A stretch of 64,000 nucleotides of DNA from Bordetella petrii (GCF_017356245.1 NZ_JAFMZZ010000004.1:875163-939162), one strand, 5' to 3'. Shown: positions 15,267 through 26,275, counted from the first letter of the stretch. The notes: a model not told the origin generated them from the sequence alone. Program-made: numbers and translations.

Positions 15267-15713
15267 ATGAGCAAAGCATCTGGTTTTCTCAAGGAATTTC
15301 GCGATTTCGCCGTCAAGGGCAACGCGATGGACCTTGCTGTTGGCGTGATCATCGGGGCTGCGTTCGGCAAGATCGTCGATTCCGTGGTCAAAGATCTCGT
15401 CATGCCTCTCGTGAATTTCATCCTGGGGGGCTCGGTGGATTTTTCCAACAAATTCCTGGTGCTGTCGATGCCCGACGGCTATGCCGGCCCCATGACCTAC
15501 GCCGATTTGACCAAGGCGGGCGCCAACGTGCTGGCCTGGGGCAATTTCCTTACCATCCTGATCAATTTCATCCTGCTGGCCCTGGTGGTGTTCATCATCG
15601 TCAAGGCCATCAACTCGGCGCGCCGCAAAGATGAAGAAGCGCCGGCCGCGCCCGCCGCGCCGCCCGAAGACGTGGTGGTGCTGCGCGAAATCCGCGACCT
15701 GCTCAAGAAATAG
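15267..15713 (+). CDS. mscL: Large-conductance mechanosensitive channel
   Basis: A 148-residue protein starting [20 protein letters not shown], the amphipathic N-terminal helix of MscL, followed by TM1 with the pore motif [20 protein letters not shown] (about 20-40), a periplasmic loop with the conserved [19 protein letters not shown]2 ([20 protein letters not shown], about 95-115) and a cytoplasmic helical bundle ending [15 protein letters not shown]. The pentameric channel opens at near-lytic membrane tension to release solutes on hypo-osmotic shock. Length is normal. A proline/alanine-rich linker precedes the C-terminal helix, common in this group. Confidence 0.97.
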   Translation: MSKASGFLKEFRDFAVKGNAMDLAVGVIIGAAFGKIVDSVVKDLVMPLVNFILGGSVDFSNKFLVLSMPDGYAGPMTYADLTKAGANVLAWGNFLTILINFILLALVVFIIVKAINSARRKDEEAPAAPAAPPEDVVVLREIRDLLKK

Positions 15714-15735
15714 CGCGCCGCGCGCGGTGCCGGCC

Positions 15736-16512
15736 CTACACCGGGTTGTCGATGTCGACGAACTCGACCCGTATGCCGAATTGCTGCGCCACGGCCTGGC
15801 CCAGCGCCTGCACGCCGTAGCGTTCGGTGGCGTGGTGGCCGGCGCCGATGAAACCGGTGCCGGTTTCGCGGGCCAGGTGCACGGTGGGTTCGGAGGCTTC
15901 ACCCGTGATGTAGGCGTCTGCGCCGGCCTGTACCGCGTCGGCCAGCATGCCCTGCGCCGCGCCGGTGCACCAGGCCACCCGCCCCAGCGGGCGGCCGGGT
16001 TCGCCCACCACCAGCGGCGCGCGCCCCAGGCGCTGCTGCACGCGCCGGGCCAGCGCGTCCAGGGTGTCCAGGCCCGGCGCCGTGCCCAGCCAGATCAGGT
16101 TGTCGGGGCCGCAGGTCAGCGGCGCGCCGGCCGCGTCGAGCTCGGGCGCCAGGCCCAGCACGCGCGCCAGCTGGGCGTTGTTGCCCCATTGCGGGTGGGC
16201 GTCCAGCGGCAGGTGGTAGGCGAACAGGTTCAGGTCGTGCGCCAGCGTCAGGGCCAGGCGGGTGCGGCGCGGGCCGCGCACGCGCGGGTCTTCGTTTTTC
16301 CAGAACCAGCCATGGTGCACCAGCACGGCATCGGCGCCGCGCTCGATGGCCGCGCGCAGCAGCGCCTCGGATGCGGTGACGCCGGTGATAATGTGGCCTA
16401 CGCGCGGCTTGCCTTCGACCTGCAGGCCGTTGGGACAGTAATCTTTGAATCGCGGCGCTTGCAGCGTGGCATCCAGCCAGGCCGCCAGTTCGCGGGTGTC
16501 GATTGTTTTCAT
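15736..16512 (-). CDS. Nif3-like dinuclear metal-centre protein
   Basis: A 258-residue member of the Nif3/YbgI (DUF34/NIF3) family. Metal-ligand motifs are VLVHHGWFWKNEDPRVRG (two His, about 84-92), the central DLNLFAYHLPLDAHPQWGNN (about 113-132) and the C-terminal GTGFIGAGHHATERYGVQAL (about 216-235), with the family glutamate following. Members form hexameric toroids with two metals per subunit; proposed roles include GTP cyclohydrolase-like or metal-handling functions, but the physiological role is not settled. It is convergent with mscL and divergent from the protease gene only 19 bp away. Confidence 0.9.
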   Translation of the reverse strand: MKTIDTRELAAWLDATLQAPRFKDYCPNGLQVEGKPRVGHIITGVTASEALLRAAIERGADAVLVHHGWFWKNEDPRVRGPRRTRLALTLAHDLNLFAYHLPLDAHPQWGNNAQLARVLGLAPELDAAGAPLTCGPDNLIWLGTAPGLDTLDALARRVQQRLGRAPLVVGEPGRPLGRVAWCTGAAQGMLADAVQAGADAYITGEASEPTVHLARETGTGFIGAGHHATERYGVQALGQAVAQQFGIRVEFVDIDNPV

Positions 16513-16531
16513 TGCCTACCTTGTCAGGATC

Positions 16532-17677
16532 ATGCGTCGCTATTGGCTGATATTCGCTCAGGCCGTCACGGTGTGTCTGGCCATTTTATTCGTGGTGACT
16601 ACCCTGCGGCCCGATTGGCTGCGCCTGTCGGCCCCGGCGCCCGGAGCGGCCGGGCAGCCCGCCGCGCCGGCGGCCGGCGCGTCGTCGTACGCGGCCGCGG
16701 TGGCCAAGGCGGCGCCGGCGGTGGTCAACGTTTTCACGTCCAAGCACGTGAACGTGCCGGTGGTGCCGCTGCCCGACGATCCGATCCTGCGCCAGCTGTT
16801 CGGCCAGGTGCCGGGCCTGAGCCGGCGCCAATCGTCCACCAGCCTGGGCTCGGGGGTGATCGTCAGCGCCGAGGGCTACGTGCTGACCAACTACCACGTG
16901 GTCGAGGCGGCTGACGCCATCGAGGTGGCGCTGGCCGACGGCCGGCGCGGCAGCGCCAAGGTGGTGGGAGCCGACCCCGACACCGACCTGGCGGTGCTGA
17001 AGCTGGATGCCGGCACCCGGCCGCTGCCCGTGGCGGCGCTGGCGGCCGACCGCAGCCTGCGCGTGGGCGACGTGGTGCTGGCCATCGGCAACCCCTTCGG
17101 CGTGGGGCAGACCACCACCCAGGGCATTGTCTCGGCGCTGGGCCGCAATGGGCTCGGCATCAACACCTACGAGAACTTCATCCAGACCGATGCGGCCATC
17201 AACCCCGGCAATTCCGGCGGCGCGCTGATCGACTCGCAGGGCAACCTGGTGGGCATCAACACCGCCATCTATTCCGAGTCGGGCGGCTCGCTGGGCATCG
17301 GCTTCGCCATTCCCATCGACGCCGCGCGCAAGGTCATGGACGACATCGTCAAGACCGGCTCGGTGCGGCGCGGCTGGCTGGGCATCGAGCCGCAGGACAT
17401 CACGCCGGAACTGGCGCGGGCCTTCGGCCTGCCGGCCGATACGCGCGGCGTGGTGATCGCCGGGGTGATGCGCGAGGGCCCGGCCGGCAAGGCCGGCCTG
17501 CGCGTGGGCGACATTGTGCAAACCGTGAATGGGGCGCAAGTGCTGGATACCGTGTCGATGCTGCGCCTGATCGCGGCGCTGCCGCCCGGCGAAAAAGCCA
17601 CCGTGGGCATCCTGCGCGGCGGCAAGGCGCGCGATGTAACGGTGTCGGTGGGCACGCGGCCGGCCCGGCCGCGCTAG
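16532..17677 (+). CDS. DegS/DegQ-like periplasmic serine protease
   Basis: The 381-residue product starts at ATG 16532 directly before a membrane anchor (YWLIFAQAVTVCLAILFVVTTL). The trypsin-like domain carries the triad His (TNYHVVEAAD), Asp (DPDTDLAVLKLD) and Ser (NPGNSGGALID), followed by a single PDZ domain (about 285-375: RRGWLGIEPQDITPELARAF, AGLRVGDIVQTVNGAQVLDT). One PDZ plus a retained anchor and short length resemble DegS, the sensor protease that starts RseA cleavage in the sigmaE pathway, but DegQ-like quality control is possible. An upstream in-frame start would overlap the divergent Nif3-like gene. Confidence 0.9.
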   Translation: MRRYWLIFAQAVTVCLAILFVVTTLRPDWLRLSAPAPGAAGQPAAPAAGASSYAAAVAKAAPAVVNVFTSKHVNVPVVPLPDDPILRQLFGQVPGLSRRQSSTSLGSGVIVSAEGYVLTNYHVVEAADAIEVALADGRRGSAKVVGADPDTDLAVLKLDAGTRPLPVAALAADRSLRVGDVVLAIGNPFGVGQTTTQGIVSALGRNGLGINTYENFIQTDAAINPGNSGGALIDSQGNLVGINTAIYSESGGSLGIGFAIPIDAARKVMDDIVKTGSVRRGWLGIEPQDITPELARAFGLPADTRGVVIAGVMREGPAGKAGLRVGDIVQTVNGAQVLDTVSMLRLIAALPPGEKATVGILRGGKARDVTVSVGTRPARPR

Positions 17678-17691
17678 GGCCGGGCCAGGGG

Positions 17692-18054
17692 TCAGGCGCC
17701 GTTGGCGATAAGGCGCACGACGGCCACGATTTTCTTGCGTGTGCCGGCGGGCAGCTTGCTCATCAGGGCCTGCAGTTCGGCGCTATAGCCGTCGGCCGGC
17801 GCGGCGGCGGAGGCCGGGCCGTGCGAGCGCCCGGCGGGCGCGGCGCCGTCGATGCCGTCGGTCAGCCAGGGCACCGTGGTGCCCAGCGCCGCGGCCAGGC
17901 GCTGCAGGGTGCCGCGGGTGGGCGAATAGGTGTCGTCGCGCGTCAGGATGCGGTGGATGGAAGATTGCGGCACCCCTGATATGCGCGCCAGCTGGTTCTG
18001 GCTTTTGATGCCGCGCCCCTGCATCCGGGCGCGCAGGCGGTGTGCGAGTGTCAT
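17692..18054 (-). CDS. XRE-family helix-turn-helix regulator
   Basis: A 120-residue protein with an N-terminal Cro/CI-type helix-turn-helix (residues about 5-70: LAHRLRARMQGRGIKSQNQLARISGVPQ, SSIHRILTRDDTYSPTRGTLQRLAAALGTTVPWLTDG), an Ala/Pro/Gly-rich linker, and a short C-terminal helix (AELQALMSKLPAGTRKKIVAVVRLI) reminiscent of the helix after the DNA-binding domain in phage-type repressors. A TTG three codons upstream is an alternative start. It is convergent with the DegS-like gene. Targets are unknown; it may descend from a phage repressor that has lost its peptidase domain. Confidence 0.8.
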   Translation of the reverse strand: MTLAHRLRARMQGRGIKSQNQLARISGVPQSSIHRILTRDDTYSPTRGTLQRLAAALGTTVPWLTDGIDGAAPAGRSHGPASAAAPADGYSAELQALMSKLPAGTRKKIVAVVRLIANGA

Positions 18055-18150
18055 GCCAGACAATTTACGAGCGCCGGCCCGGACCCGGCAAGAGTGGCCG
18101 GATCCGGTTTATTGCGTTCGATCACATGGCGGCCGGGCGGGCGCCGGGCT

Positions 18151-18957
18151 TCAGTGATGTTCGGTCAGGCTGCCGGCCGCGTCGTCGGCGTCCTGGTTTT
18201 TCTTTTCGGGCGTGACCATGCGGGCGCAGATCAGGCCCACTTCGTACAGCAGCACCAGCGGCACGGCCAGCATGAACTGGCTGACCACGTCGGGCGGCGT
18301 GACCACCGCGGCGATGATGAAGGCGCCCACCACCACGTAGCCGCGCGCCCCGCGCAGCTTGGACAGCTCGACGATGCCGGTCTTGACCAGCAGCACCACG
18401 GCAACCGGGACTTCGAAGGTAATGCCGAAGGCCATGAACATGGTCATGACGAAGCTGAGATAGGCTTCGATGTCGGGCGCGGGCGTGATGGATTGCGGCG
18501 CGAACGTCGCGATGAAGTGGAAGACCGTACGGAAGACGAAGAAATAGCAGAACGCCATGCCCAGGATGAACAGCAGCGTGCTGGACACGATAAGCGGCAG
18601 GGCCAGGCGTTTTTCGTGCCGGTACAGGCCGGGGGCCACGAAGGCCCACGCCTGGTACAGCACGACCGGCAGCGCGACCACGAAGGCGGCCATCAGGGTG
18701 ACCTTGACCGGCACCATGAAGGGCGTGATGACGCCCGTGGCGATCATGCGGGTGCCCTCGGGCAGCGAGGCCAGCATGGGCTGGGCCAGGATGTCGTAGA
18801 TGACCGAGGCGCCGGGATAGATGAACAGCACCACGAAGACGCCGATCACGGCCATGGCCGCCTTCATGAGGCGGCTGCGCAGCTCGACCAGGTGCGAGAT
18901 GAAGGTTTCTTGCGGCTGTTCCTGGTCCAGCTCGTCGGGCTTGGCGTCCTGGGTCAC
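18151..18957 (-). CDS. tatC: Sec-independent protein translocase TatC
   Basis: A 268-residue six-span membrane protein with the TatC start FISHLVELRSRLMKA (residues about 19-33) that recognises twin-arginine signals, a conserved FAPQSITPAPDIEAYLSF region, and helix 5-6 region VVVGAFIIAAVVTPPDVVSQ. The start is GTG at 18957, overlapping the tatB stop as GTGA. With TatB it forms the substrate receptor; TatA builds the pore. A likely client in this window is the Rieske protein PetA. The charged tail ends EKKNQDADDAAGSLTEHH. Confidence 0.97.
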   Translation of the reverse strand: MTQDAKPDELDQEQPQETFISHLVELRSRLMKAAMAVIGVFVVLFIYPGASVIYDILAQPMLASLPEGTRMIATGVITPFMVPVKVTLMAAFVVALPVVLYQAWAFVAPGLYRHEKRLALPLIVSSTLLFILGMAFCYFFVFRTVFHFIATFAPQSITPAPDIEAYLSFVMTMFMAFGITFEVPVAVVLLVKTGIVELSKLRGARGYVVVGAFIIAAVVTPPDVVSQFMLAVPLVLLYEVGLICARMVTPEKKNQDADDAAGSLTEHH

Positions 18958-19397
18958 GGGGTGGCACCGGTTTTCGGTTGGGCGGCGGGGGTGGGCTGGT
19001 CCGGCGCGGCGTTTTCGGCCGGGGCCGGGGCCGGCGCGGGTGCCGGGGTGTCGAGGGTTGCCGGGGCTGGCGCGGCCGGCTCGGCGGCCGGGCTGCCCGA
19101 GACGGCCTGCCTGGCCTCGCGCGCGGTGTCGTTCAGGTCGCTGCGCAGCGAGTTTTCGGTGTCGCGCAGCGACGACTGCATGCTGTTGGCGGCGTCGTCC
19201 ATCTCGCTTTTGAACTTGCGCAGCTCGTCGAGCTCGATTTCGCGCTGGATGTCGGTTTTGACGTCGTTGACGTAGCGCTGCGCGCGGCCGAGCAGGTGCC
19301 CGACGGTGCGCGCGACCTTGGGCAGCCGTTCGGGCCCGATGACGATCAGCGCGATGACGCCGATCACCATCAGCTCAGTGAAACTGACATCAAACAT
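18954..19397 (-). CDS. tatB: Sec-independent protein translocase TatB
   Basis: A 147-residue protein with the TatB N-terminus MFDVSFTELMVIGVIALIVI, hinge GPERLPKVARTVG, then a long amphipathic/charged helix (about 35-95) and a Pro/Ala-rich low-complexity tail of about 45 residues. It is a stoichiometric partner of TatC in signal recognition. It overlaps tatC by four bases, implying coupled synthesis, and lies 75 bp after tatA. Confidence 0.95.
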   Translation of the reverse strand: MFDVSFTELMVIGVIALIVIGPERLPKVARTVGHLLGRAQRYVNDVKTDIQREIELDELRKFKSEMDDAANSMQSSLRDTENSLRSDLNDTAREARQAVSGSPAAEPAAPAPATLDTPAPAPAPAPAENAAPDQPTPAAQPKTGATP

Positions 19398-19472
19398 GCG
19401 ACATCTGCTCGCTCAAAAGGGCACGGAAGCAGTGCCGCCGGGCATTGCTTCGGGAGAGGATGGTGACGGAAG

Positions 19473-19700
19473 TCAGGAGTTGGTTTTTTCTTTGGCCTGG
19501 ACGTCGATGGTGTCGTCGGCCACTTTCTGCTGCGTGACCTGCTCGGCCGGTTTGTCGCCGTTGGCGTCTTTCATGCCCTCTTTGAAGCCTTTGACGGCGC
19601 CGCCAAGATCGCTGCCGATGTTGCGCAGTTTCTTGGTGCCGAATACCAGGGCAACGATGACCAGGACGATCAACCAATGCCAGATGCTGAAGCTACCCAT
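19473..19700 (-). CDS. tatA: Sec-independent protein translocase TatA
   Basis: A 75-residue protein: [20 protein letters not shown] transmembrane helix, [20 protein letters not shown] hinge and amphipathic helix, then a charged tail. TatA oligomers form the size-adjusting pore recruited by TatBC. Gene order tatA-tatB-tatC is standard, here at the end of the long his-hinT-tat run. Confidence 0.96.
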   Translation of the reverse strand: MGSFSIWHWLIVLVIVALVFGTKKLRNIGSDLGGAVKGFKEGMKDANGDKPAEQVTQQKVADDTIDVQAKEKTNS

Positions 19701-19718
19701 GATGACGGTTCTCCGTGA

Positions 19719-20087
19719 TTATGCGTTGGGAGCCATGCGCCCTTTCCAGGGACGCTGACCTCCGATGATATGGAAATGCAGGTGGGGGACTTCCTGGCCG
19801 CCTTCTACGCCGGAATTGGCCATCAGGCGGAAGCCCCCTTCCGGACCCGGGCGGCAGCCGTTGTCGGCCGCCAGGCGGGATGCCAAAGTAACCATTCTAC
19901 CCAACCAGCCGGCGTCTTCGGGGCCGATGTCCTGCAGCGAGACGACGTGGCGCCGCGGGATCAGCAGCAGGTGCACCGGCGCGGCCGGGTTGATGTCGTG
20001 GAAGGCGACGAATTCTTCGTCTTCGTGGACCTTTTTCGAAGGGATCTCGCCGCGGGCGATCTTGCAGAAAATACAGTTGTCGCTCAT
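19719..20087 (-). CDS. hinT: HIT-family nucleotide-binding hydrolase
   Basis: A 122-residue histidine-triad protein: CIFCKIARGEIPSKKVHEDE at the start and the catalytic HLHFHIIGG near residue 102-110. HinT-type enzymes hydrolyse adenosine 5'-phosphoramidates and related conjugates. It lies 13 bp downstream of hisE and 18 bp upstream of tatA, the conserved betaproteobacterial arrangement hisIE-hinT-tat. Confidence 0.94.
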   Translation of the reverse strand: MSDNCIFCKIARGEIPSKKVHEDEEFVAFHDINPAAPVHLLLIPRRHVVSLQDIGPEDAGWLGRMVTLASRLAADNGCRPGPEGGFRLMANSGVEGGQEVPHLHFHIIGGQRPWKGRMAPNA

Positions 20088-20100
20088 AGGGTTTCCGTGC

Positions 20101-20448
20101 TCAGGACGCGGGGCGCCGTGCTTTTTCTTCCAGGCCCGACAGGCCTTCCCGGCGTGCCAGTTCGGCCAGCACGTCTTCGGGCCGCAGATTGTAGTGAGTC
20201 AAGGTGACGAGGCAATGAAACCACAGGTCGGCGGTTTCGCTGATGATGCGTTCGGGCACGCCGTCTTTGGCGGCCATGACCAGTTCGGTGGCTTCTTCGC
20301 CGATTTTCTTCAGGAAGGCGTCGGGCCCCTTGGCCAGCAGCTTGGCGGTGTACGAGCTTTGCGGGTCGCCGCCGCGGTCGGGGCGGCGGGTGGCCAGGGT
20401 GTCGGCGAGGCGCGCCAGCGTGTCGGTGGTGGACGGGGCGGTGCTCAT
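20101..20448 (-). CDS. hisE: Phosphoribosyl-ATP pyrophosphatase
   Basis: A 115-residue monofunctional HisE. The MazG-like helical motif [16 protein letters not shown] (about 47-62) and [15 protein letters not shown] (about 68-82) supply the acidic Mg2+-binding residues. It hydrolyses PR-ATP to PR-AMP, the second step of histidine synthesis. Its start overlaps the hisI stop by four bases (ATGA). HisI and HisE are separate here, not fused as in enterobacteria. Confidence 0.95.
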   Translation of the reverse strand: MSTAPSTTDTLARLADTLATRRPDRGGDPQSSYTAKLLAKGPDAFLKKIGEEATELVMAAKDGVPERIISETADLWFHCLVTLTHYNLRPEDVLAELARREGLSGLEEKARRPAS

Positions 20449-20849
20449 TTGTAGATGTGGTCCGGGTCTTTCAGGACGGGGTCGACGGTGACCCACGACG
20501 CGCTGCCGGCCGGGCCTTCGAGCCGGCGGAAGAAGCAGCTGGCGCGGCCGGTGTGGCAGGCGATGCCGCCTTCCTGGTGCACCTTGAGCAGGATGACGTC
20601 GCCGTCGCAGTCCAGGCGCAGGTCGTGCACGGTCTGGGTGTGGCCGGATTCTTCGCCCTTGCGCCACAGGCGCCGGCGCGAGCGTGACCAGTACACCGCG
20701 CGGCCGGTGGCGGCGGTTTCGGCCAGGGCGTCGCGGTTCATCCAGGCCACCATCAGGATCTGGCCGTTTTCGGCGTCTTGAGCAATGGCGGGAATCAGGC
20801 CGTTGTCGTCGAAGACGACGTCGGCCATCCAGGCGGGGTCGGTATCCAT
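20445..20849 (-). CDS. hisI: Phosphoribosyl-AMP cyclohydrolase
   Basis: A 134-residue monofunctional enzyme with the motifs [40 protein letters not shown] and the metal-ligand [27 protein letters not shown]; the conserved cysteines and acidic residues bind Zn2+ and Mg2+. It opens the adenine ring of PR-AMP. It overlaps hisE and follows hisF by 9 bp. Confidence 0.95.
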   Translation of the reverse strand: MDTDPAWMADVVFDDNGLIPAIAQDAENGQILMVAWMNRDALAETAATGRAVYWSRSRRRLWRKGEESGHTQTVHDLRLDCDGDVILLKVHQEGGIACHTGRASCFFRRLEGPAGSASWVTVDPVLKDPDHIYK

Positions 20850-20858
20850 GGAGACAGT

Positions 20859-21682
<824 letters not shown>

Positions 21683-21686
<4 letters not shown>

Positions 21687-22423
21687 TGGCTGAGTTCGTC
21701 GGCGCGGGCCTGGGCGGCCTGGAAGTCGAGCGCGCCTTCGTAGATGCTGCGGCCCAGGATGGCGCCTTCGACGCCTTCTTCTTCGACCGCGCACAGCGCT
21801 TCGATGTCGGGCAGGCCGGCGATGCCGCCCGAGGCGTACACCGGGATGCGCACATGCTGCGCCAGCCGCACGGTGGCGTCGACGTTCACCCCCGACAGCA
21901 TGCCGTCGCGGCTGATGTCGGTGTAGATGATGGCTTCGCAGCCGTAGTCTTCGAACTTCTTGGCCAGGTCGAGCACGTCGTGGCGGGTGAGCTTGCTCCA
22001 GCCGTCGGTGGCGATCTTGCCGTCGCGCGCGTCCAGGCCGACGATGATGTGGCCGGGGAAGGCGCCGCAGGCGTCTTGCAGGAAGCCCGGGTTCTTGACC
22101 GCGGCCGTGCCGATGATGACGTACGAGATGCCGGCGTCGAGATAGGACTCGATGGTGTCGAGATCGCGGATGCCGCCGCCGATCTGGACCGGAATGTCGT
22201 CGCCGACGGCGTCGAGAATGGCCTTGATGGGCGCGTCGTTCTTGGGCTTGCCCGCCACGGCGCCGTTCAGGTCGACCAGGTGCAGGCGGCGCGCGCCCAG
22301 GTCGAGCCAGTGGGTGGCCATGGCGGCGGGGTCTTCAGAGAATACCGTTGCCTCGTCGAGGTCTCCCTGGCGCAGGCGTACGCAGCGCCCGTCTTTGAGA
22401 TCGATGGCGGGGATCAGCAGCAT
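21683..22423 (-). CDS. hisA: ProFAR isomerase
   Basis: A 246-residue (beta/alpha)8-barrel with [20 protein letters not shown] (catalytic Asp8), [33 protein letters not shown], catalytic Asp in [20 protein letters not shown], and [15 protein letters not shown]. It isomerises ProFAR to PRFAR. It overlaps hisF by four bases. A 64-bp gap separates it from hisH upstream. Confidence 0.96.
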
Positions 22424-22487
22424 GGTGGATAGCGAGCGTTGAAAAAATCGGTTGAAAAAAGGCCGGCCGAAGCTCGTACGGGGGCGG

Positions 22488-23141
22488 CTATGGGTTCCAG
22501 TCTACAAAATTGCGGTACAGGCGCAAACCATGGGCCGCGCTTTTCTCGGGGTGGAACTGCACCGCGAAAATGTTAGCGGCTGCCACGGCGCAGGTAAATG
22601 TAACGCCGTAGTCGGTTTCCCCTATGGTAAGGGCGGGATCGGCCGGCGCGGCATAGTAGCTGTGCACGAAATAGAAATGCGTGTGGTCGGGAATGCCCGC
22701 CCACAAGGCATGAGAGCGGGTCTGGCGGACTTGGTTCCAGCCCATGTGGGGCACTTTCAGGCGTTCGGCCCCCGCGTCGGCGCCGGGGGCGCCGGCGAAC
22801 TGCGCGCCCGCGAAGCGGCGCACCGTGCCCGGGAACACGCCCAGGCAGGGAGTGTCGCCTTCTTCGCTGGACTCGAACAGCATTTGCTCGCCCACGCATA
22901 CGCCCAGCAGCGGCTTGGCGCGGGCGGCGCGCACTACGGCTTCGCGCAGCCCGGATTCATTCAGGGTGCGCATGCAGTCGGCCATGGCGCCCTGGCCGGG
23001 AAACACGACGCGATCGGCCGCGTCGATGTCGGCGGCGCGGCTGCAGATGCGGATGTCGGCGTCGGGCGCGGCGTAGCGCAGCGCGCGCGCCACGGAATGG
23101 AAGTTGCCCATTCCGTAGTCGACGATGGCAATGGTGGTCAC
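22488..23141 (-). CDS. hisH: Imidazole glycerol phosphate synthase, glutamine amidotransferase subunit
   Basis: A 217-residue class I glutamine amidotransferase. It opens with [18 protein letters not shown]; the nucleophile Cys is in [20 protein letters not shown] (about 80-100), and the His-Glu pair is [10 protein letters not shown] (about 193-202). It feeds ammonia to HisF. An insertion with [13 protein letters not shown] around residue 115 is rich in Ala/Gly. It lies 21 bp after hisB. Confidence 0.96.
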   Translation of the reverse strand: MTTIAIVDYGMGNFHSVARALRYAAPDADIRICSRAADIDAADRVVFPGQGAMADCMRTLNESGLREAVVRAARAKPLLGVCVGEQMLFESSEEGDTPCLGVFPGTVRRFAGAQFAGAPGADAGAERLKVPHMGWNQVRQTRSHALWAGIPDHTHFYFVHSYYAAPADPALTIGETDYGVTFTCAVAAANIFAVQFHPEKSAAHGLRLYRNFVDWNP

Positions 23142-23162
23142 TGGGGTCTGCCTGGCGGGGTG

Positions 23163-23750
23163 TTACAGAACGCCTTTGGTGGACGGCACCGCGCCGCCCA
23201 TGCGGGGGTCGAGCTCGAGGGCCATGCGCAGCGCGCGGCCGAAGGCCTTGAAGACCGTTTCGCACTGGTGGTGGGCGTTGACGCCGCGCAGATTGTCGAT
23301 GTGCAGGGTGACCAGGGCGTGGTTGACCAGGCCCTGGAAGAATTCGCGGGTGAGGTCGACGTCGAAGTCGCCGATGCGCGCGCGGGTGAACGGGATGTGG
23401 TATTCGAGGCCCGGGCGGCCCGAGAAGTCGATGACCACGCGCGACAGGGCTTCGTCGAGCGGCACGTAGGCATGCCCGTAGCGGCGCAGGCCGGCCTTGT
23501 CGCCGACGGCCTTGGCGATGGCCATGCCCAGGGTGATGCCCACGTCTTCGACCGTGTGGTGGGCGTCGATGTGCAGGTCGCCTTCGGCCTTGATGTCGAG
23601 GTCGATCAGGCCATGCCGGGCGATCTGGTCGAGCATGTGGTCGAGGAACGGCACGCCGGTGTCGAGCGTCTGCTTGCCGGTGCCGTCGAGGTTGACGGCC
23701 ACGCGGATGCGCGTTTCGTTGGTGTTGCGGGTGATTTCGGCGGTACGCAT
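23163..23750 (-). CDS. hisB: Imidazoleglycerol-phosphate dehydratase
   Basis: A 195-residue monofunctional dehydratase with the metal-binding signatures [34 protein letters not shown], then [14 protein letters not shown] and [12 protein letters not shown] (here [19 protein letters not shown]). Dehydrates IGP to imidazole acetol phosphate; Mn2+ dependent. No histidinol-phosphatase domain is fused, so that activity must be encoded elsewhere. Confidence 0.96.
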   Translation of the reverse strand: MRTAEITRNTNETRIRVAVNLDGTGKQTLDTGVPFLDHMLDQIARHGLIDLDIKAEGDLHIDAHHTVEDVGITLGMAIAKAVGDKAGLRRYGHAYVPLDEALSRVVIDFSGRPGLEYHIPFTRARIGDFDVDLTREFFQGLVNHALVTLHIDNLRGVNAHHQCETVFKAFGRALRMALELDPRMGGAVPSTKGVL

Positions 23751-23765
23751 AAAAGGAAGGCGAGC

Positions 23766-24866
23766 CTAATTGGAACTGAGGATATCTTGCAGGGCGCGCA
23801 GCAGCGCGCGGTTTTCGTCGGGCGTGCCTACCGAGATGCGCAGGCAGTCGGCCAGCAGCGGGTGGGCGCCCGAGAAGTTCTTGACCAGTATTTTGCGCGT
23901 TTTCAGGGCAAGATGCACGGCGTTGCCGTCCGGCTGGCCGGAAAAGCGCGCAAGCAGGAAGTTGCCGGCGCTGCTGTAGACAGTGACCCCGGGCAGGGCC
24001 GCCAGGCCGGCCGCCAGGGGCTCGCGGTCGGCGCGCAGCCGCGCGGCCTGCCCGTCGAGCACCGGCTTGTGGCGCAGCACGGCGCGCAGGGCGGCCTGGG
24101 TGAGCACGTTCAGGTTGTACGGCGGACGCACCTTGTCGAACTGCGCGATCCAGTCGGGGTGGCCGGCCAGGTAGCCGAAGCGCAGGCCGGCCAGGCCGAT
24201 CTTGGACACGGTGCGCAGCACCACGGCCTGCGGCAGCCCGGGCAGGCGCGGCATCCAGGTGTGGCCGGCAAAGGGCTGGTAGGCCTCGTCCAGCACCACC
24301 AGGCCGGGGGCGGCGTCCAGGATGGCCTGCACGGCCGCGTCGGGCCACAGCCCGCCGGTGGGGTTGTTGGGCAGCGCCAGGAACACCACCTTGGGGCGGT
24401 GGCGCTCGATGGCCTGCAGCATGGCGGGCAGGTCGAGCTGCAGGTCGGCCGTCAGCGGCACGCCCACGAAGCGGGCGTGGTCGAAGCGCGCCGCCATGTC
24501 GAAGTACACGAACGACGGCCAGGGCGACAGCACCGTGTCGCCGGGCTGGCAACAGGCCTGCACGATCAGGTGGATGAGCTCGTCCGAGCCGTTGCCGAAC
24601 AGCAGGCCGGCCTGGGGCGGGATGCCGAAGGCCTGCCGGACGTCATTGGCCAGCGCGGCGGTGTCGCCGGGCGGGTAGCGGTTCAGGGCGGTATCGCGCA
24701 CCGCGCGGGCGATGTCATTGCGCACGGCATCGGGCAGCGCGTAGGGGCATTCCATGGCATCGAGCTTGATGCCGTCGGCCGCCGGCGGCACCGGATAGGC
24801 CGTCAGCGCGCGGATGTCGTCCCGGACCGTGGCGGCGACGCGGCCGGCCGCGGTGTCGGCGTTCAT
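23766..24866 (-). CDS. hisC: Histidinol-phosphate aminotransferase
   Basis: A 366-residue PLP-dependent class I/II aminotransferase. Recognisable features are [24 protein letters not shown] cofactor phosphate binding (here [15 protein letters not shown]), [29 protein letters not shown] with the PLP-ring Asp, and the Schiff-base lysine in [19 protein letters not shown]. It converts imidazole acetol phosphate to histidinol phosphate. Its ATG overlaps the hisD stop. Confidence 0.94.
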   Translation of the reverse strand: MNADTAAGRVAATVRDDIRALTAYPVPPAADGIKLDAMECPYALPDAVRNDIARAVRDTALNRYPPGDTAALANDVRQAFGIPPQAGLLFGNGSDELIHLIVQACCQPGDTVLSPWPSFVYFDMAARFDHARFVGVPLTADLQLDLPAMLQAIERHRPKVVFLALPNNPTGGLWPDAAVQAILDAAPGLVVLDEAYQPFAGHTWMPRLPGLPQAVVLRTVSKIGLAGLRFGYLAGHPDWIAQFDKVRPPYNLNVLTQAALRAVLRHKPVLDGQAARLRADREPLAAGLAALPGVTVYSSAGNFLLARFSGQPDGNAVHLALKTRKILVKNFSGAHPLLADCLRISVGTPDENRALLRALQDILSSN

Positions 24867-26170
24867 TGGGTGTCCAGCCGGTACTGCGCGCTGGCGGCGT
24901 GCGCCGGCAGGCCTTCGCCCAGGGCCAGTTCGGCGGCGATGCGGCCCAGCGTCTGCGCGCCCTGCCGCGATACCTGGATCAGGCTGGACCGCTTCTGGAA
25001 GTCGTAGACACCCAGCGGCGACGAAAAGCGCGCCGTGCGCGACGTGGGCAGCACGTGATTGGGGCCGGCGCAGTAGTCGCCCAGCGATTCGGAACTGAAC
25101 CGGCCCATGAAGATGGCGCCCGCGTGGCGGATGCGGGAGGTCCAGTGCTCGGGCTGCTCGGTGGAGATTTCGAGGTGCTCGGGGGCGATGTCGTTGGCGA
25201 TGGCGCAGGCTTCTTCCAGGTCGCGCACCAGAATCAGGGCGCCGCGGTTGGCCAGGCTGACGCGCAGGATGTCGGCGCGCGGCATGGTGGGCAGCAGGCG
25301 GGCGATGGCGGCCTCGACTTCATCGATGAAGGCGGCGTCGGGGCACAGCAGGATGGACTGGGCCAGCTCGTCGTGCTCGGCCTGGGAAAACAGGTCCATG
25401 GCGATCCAGTCGGCCGGCGTCTTGCCGTCGCAGATGACCAGGATTTCGCTGGGGCCGGCGATCATGTCGATGCCCACGGTGCCGAACACCCGCCGCTTGG
25501 CGGCGGCCACGTAGGCGTTGCCCGGGCCGACGATCTTGTCGACCGCCGGTACGGTGGCGGTGCCGTAGGCCAGCGCGCCGATGGCCTGCGCGCCGCCGAT
25601 GGCGAAGGCGCGGTCCACGCCGGCAATGGCGGCGGCGGCCAGCACGATGGGATTGCGCACCCCGTCGGGGGTGGGCGTGACCATGACGAGCTCGGGCACC
25701 CCGGCCACCTTGGCGGGGATGGCGTTCATCAGCACCGACGACGGATAGGCCGCCTTGCCGCCGGGCACGTACAGGCCCACGCGGTCCAGCGGCGTGATCT
25801 GCTGGCCCAGCAGATTGCCTTCGGAGTCGGTGTAGGTCCAGGTTTCGCCGCGCTGGTGCTCGTGATAGGCGCGCACGCGCTCGGCGGCGATTTCCAGCGC
25901 GTTGCGCTGCGCGGCCGGCAGCGCGGCCAGCGCGGCATGCCAGTCGGCCTTGGGGATTTCCAGCGCTTCCGCCGTGGCGGCGGCCACCCGGTCGAAGCGC
26001 TGGGTGTATTCGAGCAGCGCGGCATCGCCGCGGCCGCGTATGTCGGCCAGGATGCCGGCGGCGGCGCGGTCGATGGATTCGTCTTCGGCGGCCTCGAAGG
26101 CCAGCAGTTTGGACAGTGCGGAAGCAAAGCCCGGCTGGCGGGAATCGAGGCGGTTGATCAGGGCGGCCAT
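24863..26170 (-). CDS. hisD: Histidinol dehydrogenase
   Basis: A 435-residue Zn2+/NAD+ enzyme carrying out the last two oxidations of histidine synthesis. Motifs include [20 protein letters not shown], the signature [21 protein letters not shown] and [22 protein letters not shown]-like [14 protein letters not shown], and the catalytic Glu/His of APEHLEI with [20 protein letters not shown]. The ATG at 26170 gives the family start [15 protein letters not shown]; an upstream in-frame start adds nine atypical residues. Confidence 0.96.
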   Translation of the reverse strand: MAALINRLDSRQPGFASALSKLLAFEAAEDESIDRAAAGILADIRGRGDAALLEYTQRFDRVAAATAEALEIPKADWHAALAALPAAQRNALEIAAERVRAYHEHQRGETWTYTDSEGNLLGQQITPLDRVGLYVPGGKAAYPSSVLMNAIPAKVAGVPELVMVTPTPDGVRNPIVLAAAAIAGVDRAFAIGGAQAIGALAYGTATVPAVDKIVGPGNAYVAAAKRRVFGTVGIDMIAGPSEILVICDGKTPADWIAMDLFSQAEHDELAQSILLCPDAAFIDEVEAAIARLLPTMPRADILRVSLANRGALILVRDLEEACAIANDIAPEHLEISTEQPEHWTSRIRHAGAIFMGRFSSESLGDYCAGPNHVLPTSRTARFSSPLGVYDFQKRSSLIQVSRQGAQTLGRIAAELALGEGLPAHAASAQYRLDTQ

Positions 26171-26275
26171 GGCGTTACGGAAGAACAGAAAATACACCCG
26201 CGACGGCGCTATTGCGGGTGGCCGCCGCCGCAGGCAAAGACATAGTGTAGCGGGCGCGGCGCGCCGGCGGCCGCT

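Noticed and set aside
22452..25007. An 851-codon open frame opposite hisH, hisB and hisC
   Set aside because: It spans several his genes on the other strand and has shadow-type composition.
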